Part shown: positions 8,409-18,645 of the stretch, piece after piece | How the letters are laid out: each line of letters opens with the position of its first letter | Numbering within the stretch: position 1 is the first letter of the stretch | Assembly: GCA_937981985.1 (NCBI GenBank) | Contig: CALJNB010000015.1 | Coordinates: 1-64,000 of the forward strand | Length of the DNA: 64,000 nucleotides | Origin: an uncultured bacterium | GTDB lineage: Bacteria; Myxococcota_A; Bradymonadia; Bradymonadales; Bradymonadaceae | Direction of reading: 5' to 3' | The notes under the pieces: model-generated | Database searches by the model: none | Told to the model about the DNA's origin: nothing | The model's input: only the letters and a program-made list of their open reading frames with translations | Translations under genes and position numbers: made by a program

Positions 8409-10496
8409 ATGCAAAAGAGTCGTTCCAAATCAAAAGAAGAGCCCGAAGATTTCCATCTTCGTCCCGGTGAATTTGGTATCGCGACTACCATCGAGTCGAT
8501 TCCAATTGAAAAACTTAAAGGGGTGGGGAAAAAGACCGCTGAACGCTTGGCATCGCGAGGTATCCTTAACGTCGCAGACCTTCTCCTGGTTTTTCCTCGC
8601 CGCTATAAATTTTTCGAACCGGGTCTAGACGGCCAACGGGCAAAAAAAGATCGTATCGGTAGTGTTGCACTTGTAGGGACCATCGAACGCGTCATCGAGC
8701 CGGGCCCTCGATCACGAAAACCTGTTGAAGTGGTGGTTCAATGCCAGGGCGCTTTTTTTACCCTTCTTTGGTTTAATATGAACAAACCTTGGTTTGTGAA
8801 GAAGTTTGTGATCGGTGCGGATATTTCCTTTTTTGGCGATGTTGAATATCGCGATATGCCGCAACTATATCATCCCGAATTTGTGCTGAATTCTAAACTT
8901 CCGATGAAGTCCGGACTTGATCCGGTTTATCCAGGAATTGAGGGCGTCGCGCCGAAAACCTTTCGTAAATTTATCAAAGCTGCTTGGGATCTTATTTCAG
9001 AAAGTATCGTCGATCTATTGCCCGATGATATTTACAAAAAGCATCAACTCATTCCAGCTAAACAAGCGCTCCAGATCATCCATGGCTTTATCGATTATTC
9101 TGACTACGCAAAGTTTGAAGCCGATCTTGATTCGGCCATTTACCGCTTGGTTTATGAGGAGTGCTTCACCCTACAAAATGCGCTTGCTAAACGTTATATA
9201 AAAGAGAGACGCGTAAGTGACGCACCCAAATTTTCAGACCATTCTCGCGCAATGCGTTTTTTGGATGGACTTCCTTTTACGCTAACCGAAGAACAAAGCC
9301 GAGTTACTAAAGAACTCTTTGAAGAACTTTCTTCAGGTATGAGAATGCGACGTCTCCTCCAAGGGGATGTGGGTTCTGGAAAAACGATCGTCGCTTTTTC
9401 CATGGCGGTTGCGGCAGCCGAAAATGGTTTTCAAACTGCGCTCATGGTTCCTAGTGAAGTGCTTGCCCAGCAGCATTTTTCTACAGCCAAGAAGTTACTG
9501 AGTGAAACCGGAATACGAATTGAGCTACTTACCGGTTCGGTATCAGCTCAACATAAGCGTGACGTTCTCAAAGCGCTGAAACATGGATATATTGATCTTA
9601 TCGTCGGGACCCATTCTTTGTTCCAAAAAGATATTGAGTTTGCAGATGACGGAAAAAAACTTGGTTTGCTTATCATCGACGAGCAACACAAGTTTGGCGT
9701 CGACCAAAAAGCAATGCTGGAAGAGAAAGGTAGTTCACCTCATTTTTTAGCGATGACTGCCACCCCAATTCCCCGTTCTTTAGCGCATGCATTATTTGGT
9801 GATCTTGATCTTACTTATTTGAACGAACGTCCTCCGGGGCGCCAAACCATACGCACCTTTTACAGGACTGAAGAAAAAGCTGAAAAAGTATATCAATACG
9901 TTCACGACCAATGCAGTGATGGTGCACGCGCATTCGTTGTTTTTCCATCGATCAACGGACTTAACCATCCGATGTTAGGTGTTGAGCCCGGTTCAGAATT
10001 ACTCGCCAATGGATCCTTAGCCGGACTTAAAATTGGTGTGCTTCATGGGAAAATGAAAACCGACGAACGCCAAATCGTGATGGAGAAATTTCGTAAAGGT
10101 TCCATTGATGTCCTCTGCGCAACTACAGTGATTGAGGTCGGTGTTGATGTACCTGAAGCCACGCTTATTGTTATTGAGGGTGCGGAACGGTTTGGCCTTT
10201 CTCAACTTCACCAGCTGCGTGGACGTGTGGGGCGCGGTGATAAACCATCGATGTGCATTCTCATGTCGCGTACACCGCTCAATGATTTCACAGTGCAGCG
10301 CCTTGATGCTTTTGTTGCCACCGATAGTGGATTTGAATTATCTGATATCGATTTGCAATTTCGAGGTGCCGGCGAGTTCTTAGGACAACGTCAATCCGGA
10401 ATGGGCGAGTTTCGCGTTGCCAATTTAATACGCGATGCGGCGACGATGATTGAAGCCAGACGCGATGCCCGCTTTTTACTTTTTGGCGGTGAGTAA
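8409..10496 (+). CDS. recG: ATP-dependent DNA helicase RecG
   Basis: RecG reverses stalled replication forks and processes branched recombination intermediates. The 695-residue protein shows a helix-hairpin-helix-like start (EKLKGVGKKTAERLASRGI), the OB-fold wedge domain that binds branch points, and both helicase lobes: Walker A QGDVGSGKT, Walker B IIDEQHKFG, motif III TATPIPRS, motif IV-VI LHGKMKTDE, TTVIEVGVDVP and QLRGRVGRG. Length is normal. It begins about 140 bases from the divergent xerD and its TAA abuts the priA ATG, so recG-priA are one operon; both serve fork repair and restart. Confidence 0.97.
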   Translation: MQKSRSKSKEEPEDFHLRPGEFGIATTIESIPIEKLKGVGKKTAERLASRGILNVADLLLVFPRRYKFFEPGLDGQRAKKDRIGSVALVGTIERVIEPGPRSRKPVEVVVQCQGAFFTLLWFNMNKPWFVKKFVIGADISFFGDVEYRDMPQLYHPEFVLNSKLPMKSGLDPVYPGIEGVAPKTFRKFIKAAWDLISESIVDLLPDDIYKKHQLIPAKQALQIIHGFIDYSDYAKFEADLDSAIYRLVYEECFTLQNALAKRYIKERRVSDAPKFSDHSRAMRFLDGLPFTLTEEQSRVTKELFEELSSGMRMRRLLQGDVGSGKTIVAFSMAVAAAENGFQTALMVPSEVLAQQHFSTAKKLLSETGIRIELLTGSVSAQHKRDVLKALKHGYIDLIVGTHSLFQKDIEFADDGKKLGLLIIDEQHKFGVDQKAMLEEKGSSPHFLAMTATPIPRSLAHALFGDLDLTYLNERPPGRQTIRTFYRTEEKAEKVYQYVHDQCSDGARAFVVFPSINGLNHPMLGVEPGSELLANGSLAGLKIGVLHGKMKTDERQIVMEKFRKGSIDVLCATTVIEVGVDVPEATLIVIEGAERFGLSQLHQLRGRVGRGDKPSMCILMSRTPLNDFTVQRLDAFVATDSGFELSDIDLQFRGAGEFLGQRQSGMGEFRVANLIRDAATMIEARRDARFLLFGGE

Positions 10497-12890
10497 ATGG
10501 AAACGCTCTTCGCTGCGGTTGCCGTGGATGTACGGGTTTTCGATGAACTCACGTATCGCGTACCCGAACACCTTTTAGATTCTATTCAAGTTGGTCAACT
10601 CGTTCACGTCCCTTTTCGCAATCAACGAAAAACGGGAGTAATTCGTACTTTGAGTACGACTCCGCCGGACTTTGATCCAGAAAAGATTCGAGAAGTGTTA
10701 GAACTCGTCGAAGTGGAACCGATTGTTGAACCTGCGTTCATTTCTTTTCTAAATTTCATGGCCGATTATTATCTCGTGCCTTTTTCTGAAGTGCTTCGGG
10801 TTGCTGTACCGTCAAGTATTCGCACCGATGGGGCGAAATTTTATACACCTATCGAGGGGGCTACTGTTCCCAGAGATCTCGTCGATATTTTTGAGAGTAT
10901 CCCAAGCGGGGGAGAAGTGGTTGCCGATATTCGAAAGCGAAGCGGCATTATTTTTTCGAAATTGGCAGATCTGGAAAGCGCAGGTGCGGTGAGTGTGACC
11001 TACCTCGATCTCGCCAAAGTTAAAGAGAAAAAAGAAAAATTTTACGCGGCGATGGATGGGGAGTCCGAAGGCAAGCTTGGTGCAAAACAGCGTGAAATAC
11101 TGGCCTACTTACGCCGACGAACTGAACCTGTTTCAGGGACGGAATTAAGGGGCGTATTCGACAATCCGTATAGTTCGATAAAGGGGTTGCTTACTAAGGA
11201 GTTGGTAAAGGTCTGGGAAGAGAGTCGGTATCGAAACCCCTTCATTGATGAACCGGGGCCACGTAAACACGTCACGCTTTCGCGGGAACAGGAATTGGCA
11301 TTGGACGCGATTTTACCGACTTTAGGTCCCGATGCATTTTCACCCTTTTTACTTCACGGCGTCACGGGGTCGGGTAAGACCGAAGTATATATTCGTGCGA
11401 TTACCAAAGTTTTAGAAGAAGGTAAGATGGGGCTTATCCTTTTGCCTGAAATTTCGCTGACGCCCCAATTCGTCTCTGTTTTTCGTTCGGTTTTCAACGA
11501 CGAAATTGCGGTGCTGCATAGTGGATTGAGTCCAGCGCATCGTTTTGATCAATGGCGAAAGATTCGCGCCGGTGAAGTTTCAATTGTCATCGGTGCACGG
11601 TCGGCGCTTTTTGCGCCCTTGAAAAACATCGGCCTAATCATTGTCGATGAAGAACATGATTCTTCGTTTAAGCAGGAAGAAGGCGTGCGTTATAATGCAC
11701 GTGATATGGCAATTGTTTTAGCGATGAAAGTTAAAGCTACCATTATTCTGGGAAGCGCAACGCCTTCACTTGAGTCTTTTCAAAACGCGAAGGCGGGTAA
11801 GTTTACTTATTTGGAAATGAAAAAGCGCGCGGCGAATCAAGCCTTACCCGACGTTGAATTGGTTGACTTACGAGAGTCAGCGCGGGTGGATGGATTAGAA
11901 CATCTTAGTGAAAAATTAAGTATAGAACTCACGGCGTGTATCGATAAGGGGCATCAGAGCATTTTGTTTTTGAATCGACGCGGATTTTCACCTTGTATTC
12001 TTTGTGGAAGCTGCGGGCATCAATGGCGATGTGAAGCATGCGATGTTTCTTTGACCTATCATCGCAGCCAGGAATCTCTTCGTTGTCATCATTGTGACTT
12101 CATCATTCGCTTGCCAGAACAATGCCCAACCTGCGCAAACAAACGGATCGGCCCCAAAGGAATTGGTACAGAACAGCTTTCGGATATTCTTTCGGCTAAC
12201 AATAAAAAATACGTCGTGTCGAGATTGGATGCGGATACTGGGAAGGGGAAAAAGCTTAATGAGATTTTAAAACAATTTCGCGAAGGAGAAACTAATGTTT
12301 TAGTAGGAACACAAATGGTGACCAAAGGTCACGATTTCCCGAACGTAACATTAGTCGGCGTCATCTCAGCCGATTCGGGTTTAAACTTTCCTGACTTTCG
12401 CGGTGCTGAGAGAACCTTTCAATTATTATCCCAAGTTGCAGGGCGGGCAGGACGCGGTACGCTGGAGGGTCGGGTTCTGATCCAGACTTATGATCCGTCT
12501 CACTTTGCACTTCAATGCGCCTCAACTCATGATTATCATAGCTTTGCTGAACAAGAATTAGAACGACGCCAAAAATTTCAACTTCCACCTTTTTCGTCTT
12601 TAATTGCGGCTAAGGTTGAAAGCGGCAGAAGTGAGACAGTTATGAGGGCGGCGCATAAGTGGGCTAGCATTGCTAAAGGATTTGTGCGTCGTGAAAAGTT
12701 AAGCGGTGTAGTGGTAAAAGGCCCAGCAACGGCACCTTTTGAAAAGCTAAGAAATAAATACCGCTGGCAGGTGTTATTGCAGGGCACCCGAAAAGAGGTT
12801 CGTCGTGTTGCGTTATTCACCCAAGATGCCTTTGAAGAACAAAGAGGTGTCAAGGTTATTATAGACGTTGATCCCGTGAATATGTTGTAA
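10497..12890 (+). CDS. priA: primosomal protein N', replication-restart helicase PriA
   Basis: PriA recognises abandoned replication forks and reloads the replisome. The 797-residue protein has the 3'-end-binding N-terminal domain (VDVRVFDELTYRVPE), a winged-helix region, the helicase core (HGVTGSGKTEVY, IIVDEEHDSS, GSATPSLES) and a zinc module with the full cysteine series (CILCGSCG, CEACD, CHHCD, CPTC). Late motifs include GTQMVTKGHDFPNV and QVAGRAGRG. Nothing is missing. The start codon follows the recG stop with no gap, giving translational coupling. Confidence 0.97.
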   Translation: METLFAAVAVDVRVFDELTYRVPEHLLDSIQVGQLVHVPFRNQRKTGVIRTLSTTPPDFDPEKIREVLELVEVEPIVEPAFISFLNFMADYYLVPFSEVLRVAVPSSIRTDGAKFYTPIEGATVPRDLVDIFESIPSGGEVVADIRKRSGIIFSKLADLESAGAVSVTYLDLAKVKEKKEKFYAAMDGESEGKLGAKQREILAYLRRRTEPVSGTELRGVFDNPYSSIKGLLTKELVKVWEESRYRNPFIDEPGPRKHVTLSREQELALDAILPTLGPDAFSPFLLHGVTGSGKTEVYIRAITKVLEEGKMGLILLPEISLTPQFVSVFRSVFNDEIAVLHSGLSPAHRFDQWRKIRAGEVSIVIGARSALFAPLKNIGLIIVDEEHDSSFKQEEGVRYNARDMAIVLAMKVKATIILGSATPSLESFQNAKAGKFTYLEMKKRAANQALPDVELVDLRESARVDGLEHLSEKLSIELTACIDKGHQSILFLNRRGFSPCILCGSCGHQWRCEACDVSLTYHRSQESLRCHHCDFIIRLPEQCPTCANKRIGPKGIGTEQLSDILSANNKKYVVSRLDADTGKGKKLNEILKQFREGETNVLVGTQMVTKGHDFPNVTLVGVISADSGLNFPDFRGAERTFQLLSQVAGRAGRGTLEGRVLIQTYDPSHFALQCASTHDYHSFAEQELERRQKFQLPPFSSLIAAKVESGRSETVMRAAHKWASIAKGFVRREKLSGVVVKGPATAPFEKLRNKYRWQVLLQGTRKEVRRVALFTQDAFEEQRGVKVIIDVDPVNML

Positions 12891-12901
12891 CGAGAAAGTG
12901 A

Positions 12902-14293
12902 ATGATGAAAGGCTTACAAAGAAAAATATCGTATAGAGATTTACCGAGTAACTTTTATTCAGAAGAAGGAAAGGTTGAGTTTCCAAATGTTGAGATCTTT
13001 GCTTTCAACGAGAAATTGGCCGATGAGTTAGGCATTGACGATGTCGGGCAATTTTCCGGAGGCGTGGAGGGGATTGCTATGGCTTATTGTGGGCACCAGT
13101 TTGGGCATTTCTCTGGGTTGCTGGGCGACGGTCGTGCACGGTTGGTAGGCGAAGCGTCCGATGGTGAGGGGCGTTTATTCGAACTTCATCTCAAGGGTTC
13201 CGGCCGTACTGCTTATTCTCGTGGAGGCGACGGTAAAGCAACGCTTGGTTCCTCGCTTAGAGAGTATCTGGTTAGTGAAGCAATGGCAGCACTTGGGGTA
13301 CCGACAACTCGCGCGTTATCGGTTGTGTTAACCGGAGAAAAAGTTCGACGTCAGAATATTGAGTTAGGTGCAATTGTTTGTCGAAGTGGGCGTAGTCATA
13401 TTCGTGTGGGAACTTTTGAATATGCAGCAACATTGGGTGAAGAATCCATGCGCGCGTTGGCCGACTTTTCTATCGAACGTCTTTATCCCAATGCACCTTC
13501 GCATGGTGCTGAAAGGTATGTCTACTTACTAAGTGAAGTCGCGAAAAAACAAGCCCATTTGGTTTCAAAATGGATGTCCTTAGGTTTCATACATGGGGTG
13601 ATGAACACGGATAACTCAACGATATCCGGCGAGACGATTGATTATGGGCCTTGCGCCTTTATGGATGTGTTCCATCCCTTGAAGACCTTTAGTTCTATCG
13701 ACAGAAACTTGCGTTACGCATGGAACAAGCAGGCGGAGATGGCGCATTGGAATCTAACACGTTTCGCTGAATCTATTTTGCCGCTATTAGGCACGACAGA
13801 AGCCGAACAGGTTAAGAATGCAGAAGGGGCCCTAGGTTCTTTCGAAGGACTTTTTAGGAACTATTTTAACACGATGATGGCTAAGAAATTCGCCATTGAA
13901 TTGAACGAAGAAACTTCGCCTTTTATTATTGAAAGCCTCGAAATGATGACTGAAGAAAAGGTTGATTTCACAATCTTTTTTCGAAAGCTTACCCAATTCG
14001 CCAATGGCGATAAATCTCAAAGAAGTTCCTTCGAAGCGAGCTGGTTGAAAAAATGGACGTCAATTTCAGATGCATCACTTTTCGAGAAAATGAAGAAGGT
14101 CAATCCAATTCGAATCCCGAGAAATCATCAAGTAGAGCGTGTAATCCAGAGCTCGAATCAGGGTGATAAACTTGCGTTCGAGAATTTACTTGAAGCAATT
14201 ACCTCGCCCTATGAAGAGAATGAAAAGTGGGCGGAATATGAAAAAGCGCCCGACGGAAAGGAAGTTGTGCGACGAACGTTTTGTGGGACATAG
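12902..14293 (+). CDS. selO: protein adenylyltransferase SelO (YdiU/UPF0061)
   Basis: SelO is a pseudokinase-fold enzyme that transfers AMP from ATP to proteins, linked to oxidative-stress control. The family's signature blocks are all present: MAYCGHQFGHFSG, GDGRARLVGE, LKGSGRTAYSRGGDGKA, and the metal site MNTDNSTISGETIDYGPC. The product (463 aa) ends FCGT, with cysteine third from the end, the position that is selenocysteine in animal SelO. No SECIS or UGA recoding is needed. It starts at the first of two ATGs eleven bases after priA and may be cotranscribed with it. Confidence 0.93.
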   Translation: MMKGLQRKISYRDLPSNFYSEEGKVEFPNVEIFAFNEKLADELGIDDVGQFSGGVEGIAMAYCGHQFGHFSGLLGDGRARLVGEASDGEGRLFELHLKGSGRTAYSRGGDGKATLGSSLREYLVSEAMAALGVPTTRALSVVLTGEKVRRQNIELGAIVCRSGRSHIRVGTFEYAATLGEESMRALADFSIERLYPNAPSHGAERYVYLLSEVAKKQAHLVSKWMSLGFIHGVMNTDNSTISGETIDYGPCAFMDVFHPLKTFSSIDRNLRYAWNKQAEMAHWNLTRFAESILPLLGTTEAEQVKNAEGALGSFEGLFRNYFNTMMAKKFAIELNEETSPFIIESLEMMTEEKVDFTIFFRKLTQFANGDKSQRSSFEASWLKKWTSISDASLFEKMKKVNPIRIPRNHQVERVIQSSNQGDKLAFENLLEAITSPYEENEKWAEYEKAPDGKEVVRRTFCGT

Positions 14294-14471
14294 ATCGCTT
14301 TTTTTAAGTTTTAAGAAGCAACCTCGCAAATTACCTTTAGTTACGTAGACCCGAAGTCGAAATTTCAAAATTCGCCTGTCCACACCCAATAAATCACTTG
14401 ACCAAAAGACCGTGTTTTGTGAATAAGTTTCCCTAAATAGACATTAATAACGAACCCCTTTTTTGGTTATC

Positions 14472-16877
14472 ATGAATAAAGTTTCTACGCCTGCAGCTAC
14501 TCCTATTGTACAAGAACTTAAGACATTCACACCTCCGCCGATGGATAAAGATATTGATCTGTCTCCCGCTATCGCAAGAGATTTGAACCTTCCTGTTCAA
14601 TCCGTGCGTCAAGTGCTTGTCCTCTTTGCCGAGGGTGGAACAGTGCCTTTCATCGCGCGTTATCGTAAAGAACAAACAGGGTCATTGGATGAAGTTCAAA
14701 TTCGCGACATCGGTGAGCGTGAAGTAGCACGTAAAGAATTAGAGACCCGTCGTAAGACCGTTGTTGAGACGATCGCATCACAAGGTAAATTGACCAAAGA
14801 TCTTTATGATCGCGTGATGGCAGCCGATACAAGAACCCTTCTAGAAGATCTGTATCTTCCCTATAAGCCGCGTCGCAGGACTAAAGCACAGACGGCACGT
14901 GAAGCAGGTTTAGAACCTTTGGCACTTTTGATTCTAGAACAAGGAAGTGAAGGCGACCCAGCAGCAATTGCGGCGACATTTATCAACGCAGAAAAAGGCG
15001 TGCCTGATGTTGAAACTGCACTGAAAATGGCCTGTGATATCGTGGCCGAAACCATGGTTGAAAACGCTGACGCGCGTCGCGAAGTCCGGCAAGTCATCCA
15101 ACATCACGGAATGTACACTGCAGTCCTCAAGGACTCGCCAAAAGAGGGCGAGGTCGCAAAAAAAACAAAATTTGATCAATATAAGGATTTTGGTGAAGCG
15201 TTAAAAACGATTCCTTCTCATCGCTTTTTGGCGATTCGACGCGGCGAGAATGAAGGTATTCTTCGTTCGAATGTGCATGTGGAAGAGAATCAAGTGGAGT
15301 GTTTAAAGCGGGAGCTTGAGACTTTAGCGGGGCTGAAAAGTGCATCTCCTTTTGCAAAAGAGATGCAAAACGCATTACGCGTTGCGCTGATGCGATTGCG
15401 AATTCAAATCGAAACTGATGTTATTGTTGAAACGAAAACGAACGCCGATGAAGGCGCGATTGCGGTTTTTGCAACCAACCTAAAAGCGCTTTTGCTGTCC
15501 GCACCGATGGGACAAAAAGGAGTGATTGGAATTGATCCGGGATTGCGTACGGGTTGTAAAGTTGCAGTCGTTAATGAGGTTGGCACATTTATCGAAGATG
15601 ACGTGCTTTACTTAGTAGGAAGCGACGCGAAAAAGGCTCAAGCGGAAACAACTTTCCTATCTCTTGTGACCAAACACAAGCCCGTCGCTATTGCGGTTGG
15701 AAACGGAACAGGAAATCGCGAAGCCGAAAATTTTTGTAAGAGTGCGTTGAAGGTTATACCTGAATCAGAACGTCCTTTTGTAGTGAGTGTGAATGAAGCC
15801 GGCGCAAGTGTGTACTCGGCATCTGCTGTAGCGCGTGATGAATTTCCGACTTTAGATCTCACCGTGCGTGGCGCAATTTCAATTGCACGACGTTTGCAGG
15901 ACCCCTTGGCCGAGTTGGTTAAAATCGATCCGAAATCAATTGGCGTTGGGCAGTATCAACACGATGTTAACCAAGTGAAGCTTGTCCGTAAGTTGGGTGA
16001 AGTGATTGAAGATTGTGTGAATGCGGTGGGCGTTGAACTTAATACGGCGAGTGCTCCGTTGCTTTCTCATGTCTCTGGGATTAGCGCGAACGTTGCGAAG
16101 AATATTGTAGAGTATAGAAATAATAACGGAGCCTTTCCGTCCAGAAAAGCGGTCTTGAAAGTAAGTGGTTTAGGTCCGAAATCTTTTGAACAAGCGGCCG
16201 GATTTTTGCGCTTACGTGATGGAAAGCACCCTTTGGATAACTCGGCGGTCCATCCCGAACGTTATGCTTTGGTAGAAACGATGGCCAAAGATTTGGAAGT
16301 GACGGTCGATGAATTATTGGGAAATGCTGCATTGGCGCGGTCCATTAAAATCGAGAATTATATTAGTGGAGATATTGGAAAACCCACGCTGTTGGATATC
16401 GTTGAAGAGCTTCAAAAACCGGGACGCGACCCACGTGCGAGTTTCGAACCGCCGGCATTTCGAGAAGATGTGACTAAAATTTCGGATCTCAAAGAAGGAA
16501 TGGTTTTGGAAGGGGTCGTAACCAATGTTACTGCTTTTGGAGCCTTCGTTGATATTGGAGTTCACCAAGATGGCTTGGTTCATATTTCTTGTTTAGCAGA
16601 CCGCTTTGTAAGTGATCCGAACGAGGTTGCAAAAGCGGGGCAACGTATGAAGGTTCGTGTGTTGGAAATCGATATCGAACGCAATCGTATTTCTTTGTCT
16701 GCGCGTTTAGACGATTCTCCGACTGGCACAAAAGACGCGTCTAGCGAACGACCTAAGGGCGATAAAAAGAAAGGTAATAATCGTTCGAATAACGGTAGGC
16801 AGAATAAAAACAAAGGCCAAAGCTATAAGACCGAGGCCAAGCATAATCCTTTTGCAGCGTTATTGAAAAATAAATGA
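14472..16877 (+). CDS. tex: transcription accessory protein Tex
   Basis: Tex is a nucleic-acid-binding factor associated with transcription and RNA handling. Domains in order: helical N-terminal region (LFAEGGTVPFIARYRKE), YqgF-like RNase H fold (GVIGIDPGLRTGCKVAVV), helix-hairpin-helix units (SGISANVAKNIVEYR, KVSGLGPKSFEQAAGFLR), and an S1 domain (VLEGVVTNVTAFGAFVDIG). A basic, Asn-rich tail (KKKGNNRSNNGRQNKNK) follows the S1 domain. I start at ATG 14472; an upstream in-frame TTG adds three residues. No strong ribosome-binding site is visible. The 178-base gap before it has no other gene. Confidence 0.95.
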   Translation: MNKVSTPAATPIVQELKTFTPPPMDKDIDLSPAIARDLNLPVQSVRQVLVLFAEGGTVPFIARYRKEQTGSLDEVQIRDIGEREVARKELETRRKTVVETIASQGKLTKDLYDRVMAADTRTLLEDLYLPYKPRRRTKAQTAREAGLEPLALLILEQGSEGDPAAIAATFINAEKGVPDVETALKMACDIVAETMVENADARREVRQVIQHHGMYTAVLKDSPKEGEVAKKTKFDQYKDFGEALKTIPSHRFLAIRRGENEGILRSNVHVEENQVECLKRELETLAGLKSASPFAKEMQNALRVALMRLRIQIETDVIVETKTNADEGAIAVFATNLKALLLSAPMGQKGVIGIDPGLRTGCKVAVVNEVGTFIEDDVLYLVGSDAKKAQAETTFLSLVTKHKPVAIAVGNGTGNREAENFCKSALKVIPESERPFVVSVNEAGASVYSASAVARDEFPTLDLTVRGAISIARRLQDPLAELVKIDPKSIGVGQYQHDVNQVKLVRKLGEVIEDCVNAVGVELNTASAPLLSHVSGISANVAKNIVEYRNNNGAFPSRKAVLKVSGLGPKSFEQAAGFLRLRDGKHPLDNSAVHPERYALVETMAKDLEVTVDELLGNAALARSIKIENYISGDIGKPTLLDIVEELQKPGRDPRASFEPPAFREDVTKISDLKEGMVLEGVVTNVTAFGAFVDIGVHQDGLVHISCLADRFVSDPNEVAKAGQRMKVRVLEIDIERNRISLSARLDDSPTGTKDASSERPKGDKKKGNNRSNNGRQNKNKGQSYKTEAKHNPFAALLKNK

Positions 16878-17003
16878 CACACAACACAGTATAAACTTAT
16901 GTTTCAATAAGTCGGTATAAATGAGAGCTATCAATTTCATATGAGCGAATCAATATATAAAGAGATTTCTACGGACGATACATCTTCGCATTAAAATGCC
17001 GAA

Positions 17004-17213
17004 ATGAAAATTATTACTCCAACAAAGAAGAGCACTATAGCATTTTCAAAACAATATATGACAAGTTATTGGTTTTCTCGAATAGAACAGATATTCCGGA
17101 CTGCAGGGATGAACAAATATATATGTAGGTTGGCAAGTTATTCTGAAGGTGGTCAAATAGCAGAATTCTGGAAAAATAGTCGAAATATCTATTATGGAAA
17201 TATCAAAAAATGA
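17004..17213 (+). CDS. possible small protein, 69 aa, AT-rich
   Basis: A short frame whose stop overlaps the ATG of the acetyltransferase gene by four bases. It is rich in Lys, Ile, Ser and Tyr and has no recognisable domain. Base composition of 16.88-17.78 kb is visibly more AT-rich than the flanks. The overlap hints at coupling, but no ribosome-binding site precedes its ATG, so it may be a spurious frame or a decayed remnant. Confidence 0.25.
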   Translation: MKIITPTKKSTIAFSKQYMTSYWFSRIEQIFRTAGMNKYICRLASYSEGGQIAEFWKNSRNIYYGNIKK

Positions 17214-17776
17214 AAAATGCGATTATTGAAACGGAAAGAACGATTATTAGAGAGTTGGTACCGACAGATGGCGCCGGAATGTTTGAACTGGATTCAAACC
17301 CTAACGTACATCGCTACATCGAAAGAAAGCCCGTCGAAAGCATCGAACAGTCTAAAAAGACAATCATAGCAATTAGAAAACAATACGCCAAAATCGGTGT
17401 GGGACGTTGGGCCGTAGAATTAAAAGAGACAGGGAAATTTATTGGATGGACGGGGTTTAAAGCGAACGGCGAACCTATCAACGATTTAAGTGACTACGTC
17501 GATTTGGGTTATCGCTTTATCGAAGACTATTGGGGTAAGGGCTACGCTACCGAAACCGGAATCGCATGCCCTAATTACGCTTTTACACATCTACCATATG
17601 AAAAAATATATGGTTTTGCCGATGTTAATAACGGCGCTTCAAATCATATTTTAAAAAAAATCGGCTTTAAGTTCGAAAATAAATTTCTTTGGGATGAAAC
17701 ACCACATTATTGTTATTCGACCGCGCGAGATTCTTGGTTGGATGAATTTGGGCCAAAGACTTCACCTACAATATAG
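17210..17776 (+). CDS. GNAT-family N-acetyltransferase (RimJ/RimL-like)
   Basis: Enzymes of this group move an acetyl group from acetyl-CoA to amines, often protein N-termini. The 188-residue protein opens with the typical IIETERTIIRELVPTD block, then the strand DLGYRFIEDYWGKGYATETG that forms the acetyl-CoA loop, and the late NNGASNHILKKIGFKFENK signature. The target is unknown. It is AT-rich against its neighbours with Lys/Ile/Asn codons favoured, which may indicate fairly recent acquisition. Upstream lies only the doubtful 69-residue frame. Confidence 0.85.
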   Translation: MKNAIIETERTIIRELVPTDGAGMFELDSNPNVHRYIERKPVESIEQSKKTIIAIRKQYAKIGVGRWAVELKETGKFIGWTGFKANGEPINDLSDYVDLGYRFIEDYWGKGYATETGIACPNYAFTHLPYEKIYGFADVNNGASNHILKKIGFKFENKFLWDETPHYCYSTARDSWLDEFGPKTSPTI

Positions 17777-17826
17777 AAGAGTTTGCTTCTTTAGTGTATG
17801 AGCGCCTTGTACATTGAGGAGTAGTT

Positions 17827-18642
17827 ATGTCTTTCGATAAATTTCAAGGAACCCAAGATTATATTGTAAGCGCTGAACTTCGCGACGCTGTGAACGTTGC
17901 GATTTCGCTTGAACGCCCGCTGTTAATTCGAGGTGAGCCTGGAACGGGAAAAACACTTCTTTCAAAATCGATTGCCAAAGCCTTGGATAAGCCGATTGTG
18001 AACTGGCATGTTAAATCGACCACGCGTGCTCAAGAAGGTTTGTATATTTACGATACCGTTCAACGTCTCAACGATTCTCGATTTGGCGGAGGCGATGTAG
18101 AAAACGTCGCGCACTACATCAAGCTTGGTCCTTTGGGTCAGGCATTTGATGCAAAAGAACGGGTTATCTTACTTATCGATGAAATTGATAAAGCTGATAT
18201 TGAATTTCCGAACGATCTTTTAAATGAACTCGATGAAATGTCGTTTCGTATTCGTGAAACAGGGCGTTTGGTCAAAGCCGTAGAACGCCCCATTATCATT
18301 ATTACCTCTAATGCCGAAAAGGAGCTTCCCGACGCCTTTTTAAGGCGTTGTATTTTCCACTACATTTCTTTTCCCTCAAGCGAGATGATGAAGGAAATCA
18401 TTAAGGTTCATTTTCCAAAAATTGAAGAAGAGCTCATGACACAAGCATTATTGAAATTCTATTGGCTTCGTGAACAACCTGAGGTTCGCAAAAAACCATC
18501 GACAAGCGAACTTATGGATTGGTTAGGCGCCCTCCAACGCGCCGGAATGAGCACCGAAAATCTGAAAGGTAATTTTCCTTTTTTAGGTGTATTGCTAAAA
18601 AAAGAAGCGGACTTGGTCGGCATTGAAAAGCGCGTAAATTAA
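17827..18642 (+). CDS. MoxR-family AAA+ ATPase
   Basis: MoxR ATPases act as chaperones that assemble or activate metal-containing or multimeric enzymes together with von Willebrand A partners. The 271-residue protein has Walker A (RGEPGTGKTLLSKS), Walker B (ILLIDEIDKAD), sensor 1 (IITSNAEKELPDAF) and an arginine finger region (LRRCIFHYI). A good ribosome-binding site (TTGAGGAG) precedes the ATG. The VWA gene begins three bases after its stop, the standard two-gene arrangement of this family. Which target complex is served cannot be told from this window. Confidence 0.92.
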   Translation: MSFDKFQGTQDYIVSAELRDAVNVAISLERPLLIRGEPGTGKTLLSKSIAKALDKPIVNWHVKSTTRAQEGLYIYDTVQRLNDSRFGGGDVENVAHYIKLGPLGQAFDAKERVILLIDEIDKADIEFPNDLLNELDEMSFRIRETGRLVKAVERPIIIITSNAEKELPDAFLRRCIFHYISFPSSEMMKEIIKVHFPKIEEELMTQALLKFYWLREQPEVRKKPSTSELMDWLGALQRAGMSTENLKGNFPFLGVLLKKEADLVGIEKRVN

Positions 18643-18645
18643 TCC

